Below are positions 62,758-64,000 of a stretch of 64,000 nucleotides of DNA, piece after piece (positions within the stretch are counted from its first letter, which is position 1; each line of letters begins with the position of its first letter). The translations under genes were made by a program, and so were the position numbers. The notes below the pieces were generated by a model. It searched no databases, was not told the DNA's origin, and saw only the letters and a list, made by a program, of their open reading frames with translations. The stretch lies in NCBI GenBank assembly GCA_961205875.1, contig OY540822.1, positions 10,294,501 through 10,358,500 of the forward strand, written 5' to 3'. The stretch is from Sialis fuliginosa. Taxonomy: Eukaryota; Arthropoda; Insecta; Megaloptera; Sialidae.

Positions 62758-63633
62758 TATATAATATACTTCAGTTCATTCTCAAAAAACTAAAACGACT
62801 GATAACATTTTCTCTGGAACTTAGTTAGTCCGGAATCAACGTATAATTTGATATTTTAATTCCGAAGTTGGTCACTTCGGATTCATTTTCCCATAGTTTA
62901 CTCTTTTATTCCATCTCTCTCCCACTTTATCTTACTGCAGCATCCAATCCCGTATTGTATGTTCTCTTTCTATCCAATCTCTCTCATTGTCAGCCATCTC
63001 CCTTTTCCACAACTCCAACTAACCTACTGGTTCATATTCGTCTGCCTTCCTTCGCGGTTCGACGTTCTAATAAAACGATGTAAACACACATTTGGAATGA
63101 TGACGTCATACAGGCTGTCTATAAAGTTCATATTTATGTACCGAGATGTTTTCAAATCGAATCTTTTGAATTAGGATAGAAAAATCTTTTATATCCGGGA
63201 CGACTAATTTTTAGGAAATAAATTAGTTGTTTCATATATCATTTAATCAGAAAGGAAAACAAATTAAGTTGATGAGAATTTGTAACAAATTTTATAACAA
63301 GTTTTAGGTACTTCCTGAAAGTTTTGAAACAAATTATCGGTTACGTCTAACTTTTCATCTTATCGCTAACTTCTTTTTAAAAGTTTACTACAGAAAGAAA
63401 ATGTTAAAACTGATTTCAAAACCACCATAAAGCCTGTAGTTCTTTAACTTTCAGCAAGATTAATCTTCATTCGGGGAGAAATCTTCCAGAGGGAGTTTCT
63501 ACAGTACTTTATTTGATACTTTTCGCAGACAAGTAAATAAAACAACCAAGTTCAAAATCGATAACAATAAAAATCATCTCTGTAGAAAAGTTAAATATAA
63601 ACCTGGGAAAAAATTTACAACTGAAGCGATGAG
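62758..63633. other. Intergenic stretch with a pyrimidine-rich patch
   Basis: 62870-63070 is C/T-rich (ATCTCTCTCCCACTTTATC and similar), resembling the patch at 61740-61840. A TGACGTCA motif lies at about 63101. No gene recognised. Confidence 0.4.
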
Positions 63634-63775
63634 ACAAAATCATATTTTTTTACTAGTTTTTGATCTGTGGAGACCTACAAATATCTCTAAAGAACGTTGT
63701 AGATCTTGTGATAGATCAAAAACCAGTGAACAAATATGATTTTGATCTGATTTGATCACTTCAGATCTAAATTTT
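63634..63775. repeat. Second copy of the AGATCT palindrome repeat
   Basis: GATCTGATTTGATCACTTCA near the right side and TTTTGATCTGTGGAGACCTA on the left resemble 14345-14565 in rearranged form. Confidence 0.5.
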
Positions 63776-64000
63776 TCTCGGAAATATATATATATTATTT
63801 GTTATTAACAATTACTTAAAAGTCATAAATATTTTCGGAAGTTAAGATTTGAGTTAAAAAATATCTCATTTGATATAATGTAAATCAGAAATAAATATAG
63901 ACTTTAGAGACAGCTGTATATTTTATAAATTAGAAACAACAGAAGGGGCTGCCTTTGGTACAATAAACCTCTCAGATACACAGTCCAAAACGATTAACGT

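Overview
The window looks like an insect nuclear scaffold. It is very AT-rich, has long introns, carries many short inverted-repeat transposons, and contains a 200-base run of Ns (49046-49245). Three protein-coding genes can be reconstructed exon by exon. All are conserved in insects: a secreted DUF4773-domain protein, the small GTPase Rheb, and a trehalase. The dispersed-repeat style (hAT, pogo/Tigger-like, piggyBac-like and Helitron-like ends) would suit a hemipteran, but the order is a weak inference.

Layout. 207-4640 (minus strand) is the DUF4773 gene: a probable 5' UTR exon near 4461-4640, a signal-peptide exon, a cysteine-rich exon and a long 3' exon. That last exon ends the domain and adds an acidic, Thr/Lys/Pro-rich tail. 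One intron is almost entirely filled by a decayed pogo-like element. Head-to-head with it, 6185-7486 (plus) is Rheb in four coding exons, with a complete G-domain and a CAAX box. 8.1-21.2 kb holds no recognised gene, only repeats, a 64-bp perfect palindrome and one promoter-like cluster (15228-15400). 21485-23894 (plus) is trehalase in four coding exons, with all catalytic motifs and a hydrophobic C-terminus. From 24.6 kb to the end there is no complete gene.

The second half is repeats, plus several GC-richer islands bounded by good splice sites: 32668-32787, 40200-40685, 54590-54661 and 61578-61729. The last two share one continuous reading phase. They may be exons of a large-intron plus-strand gene that runs off the window, which I cannot name.

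Mobile elements include two hAT-like elements with exact 8-bp target duplications (41688-42304, a foldback; 57398-57719) and an older hAT with nested insertions (49845-51031). Three tiny piggyBac-like MITEs are flanked by TTAA. A five-copy MITE family has AAGGTACTGGCACCAGTC termini, and several elements are long foldbacks.

The three genes do not form one pathway. Trehalase releases glucose from haemolymph trehalose and Rheb activates TORC1, so both bear on nutrient use, but their proximity is not evidence of a joint system. I found no convincing new system; the most novel items are the unassigned exon set and the repeat architectures.
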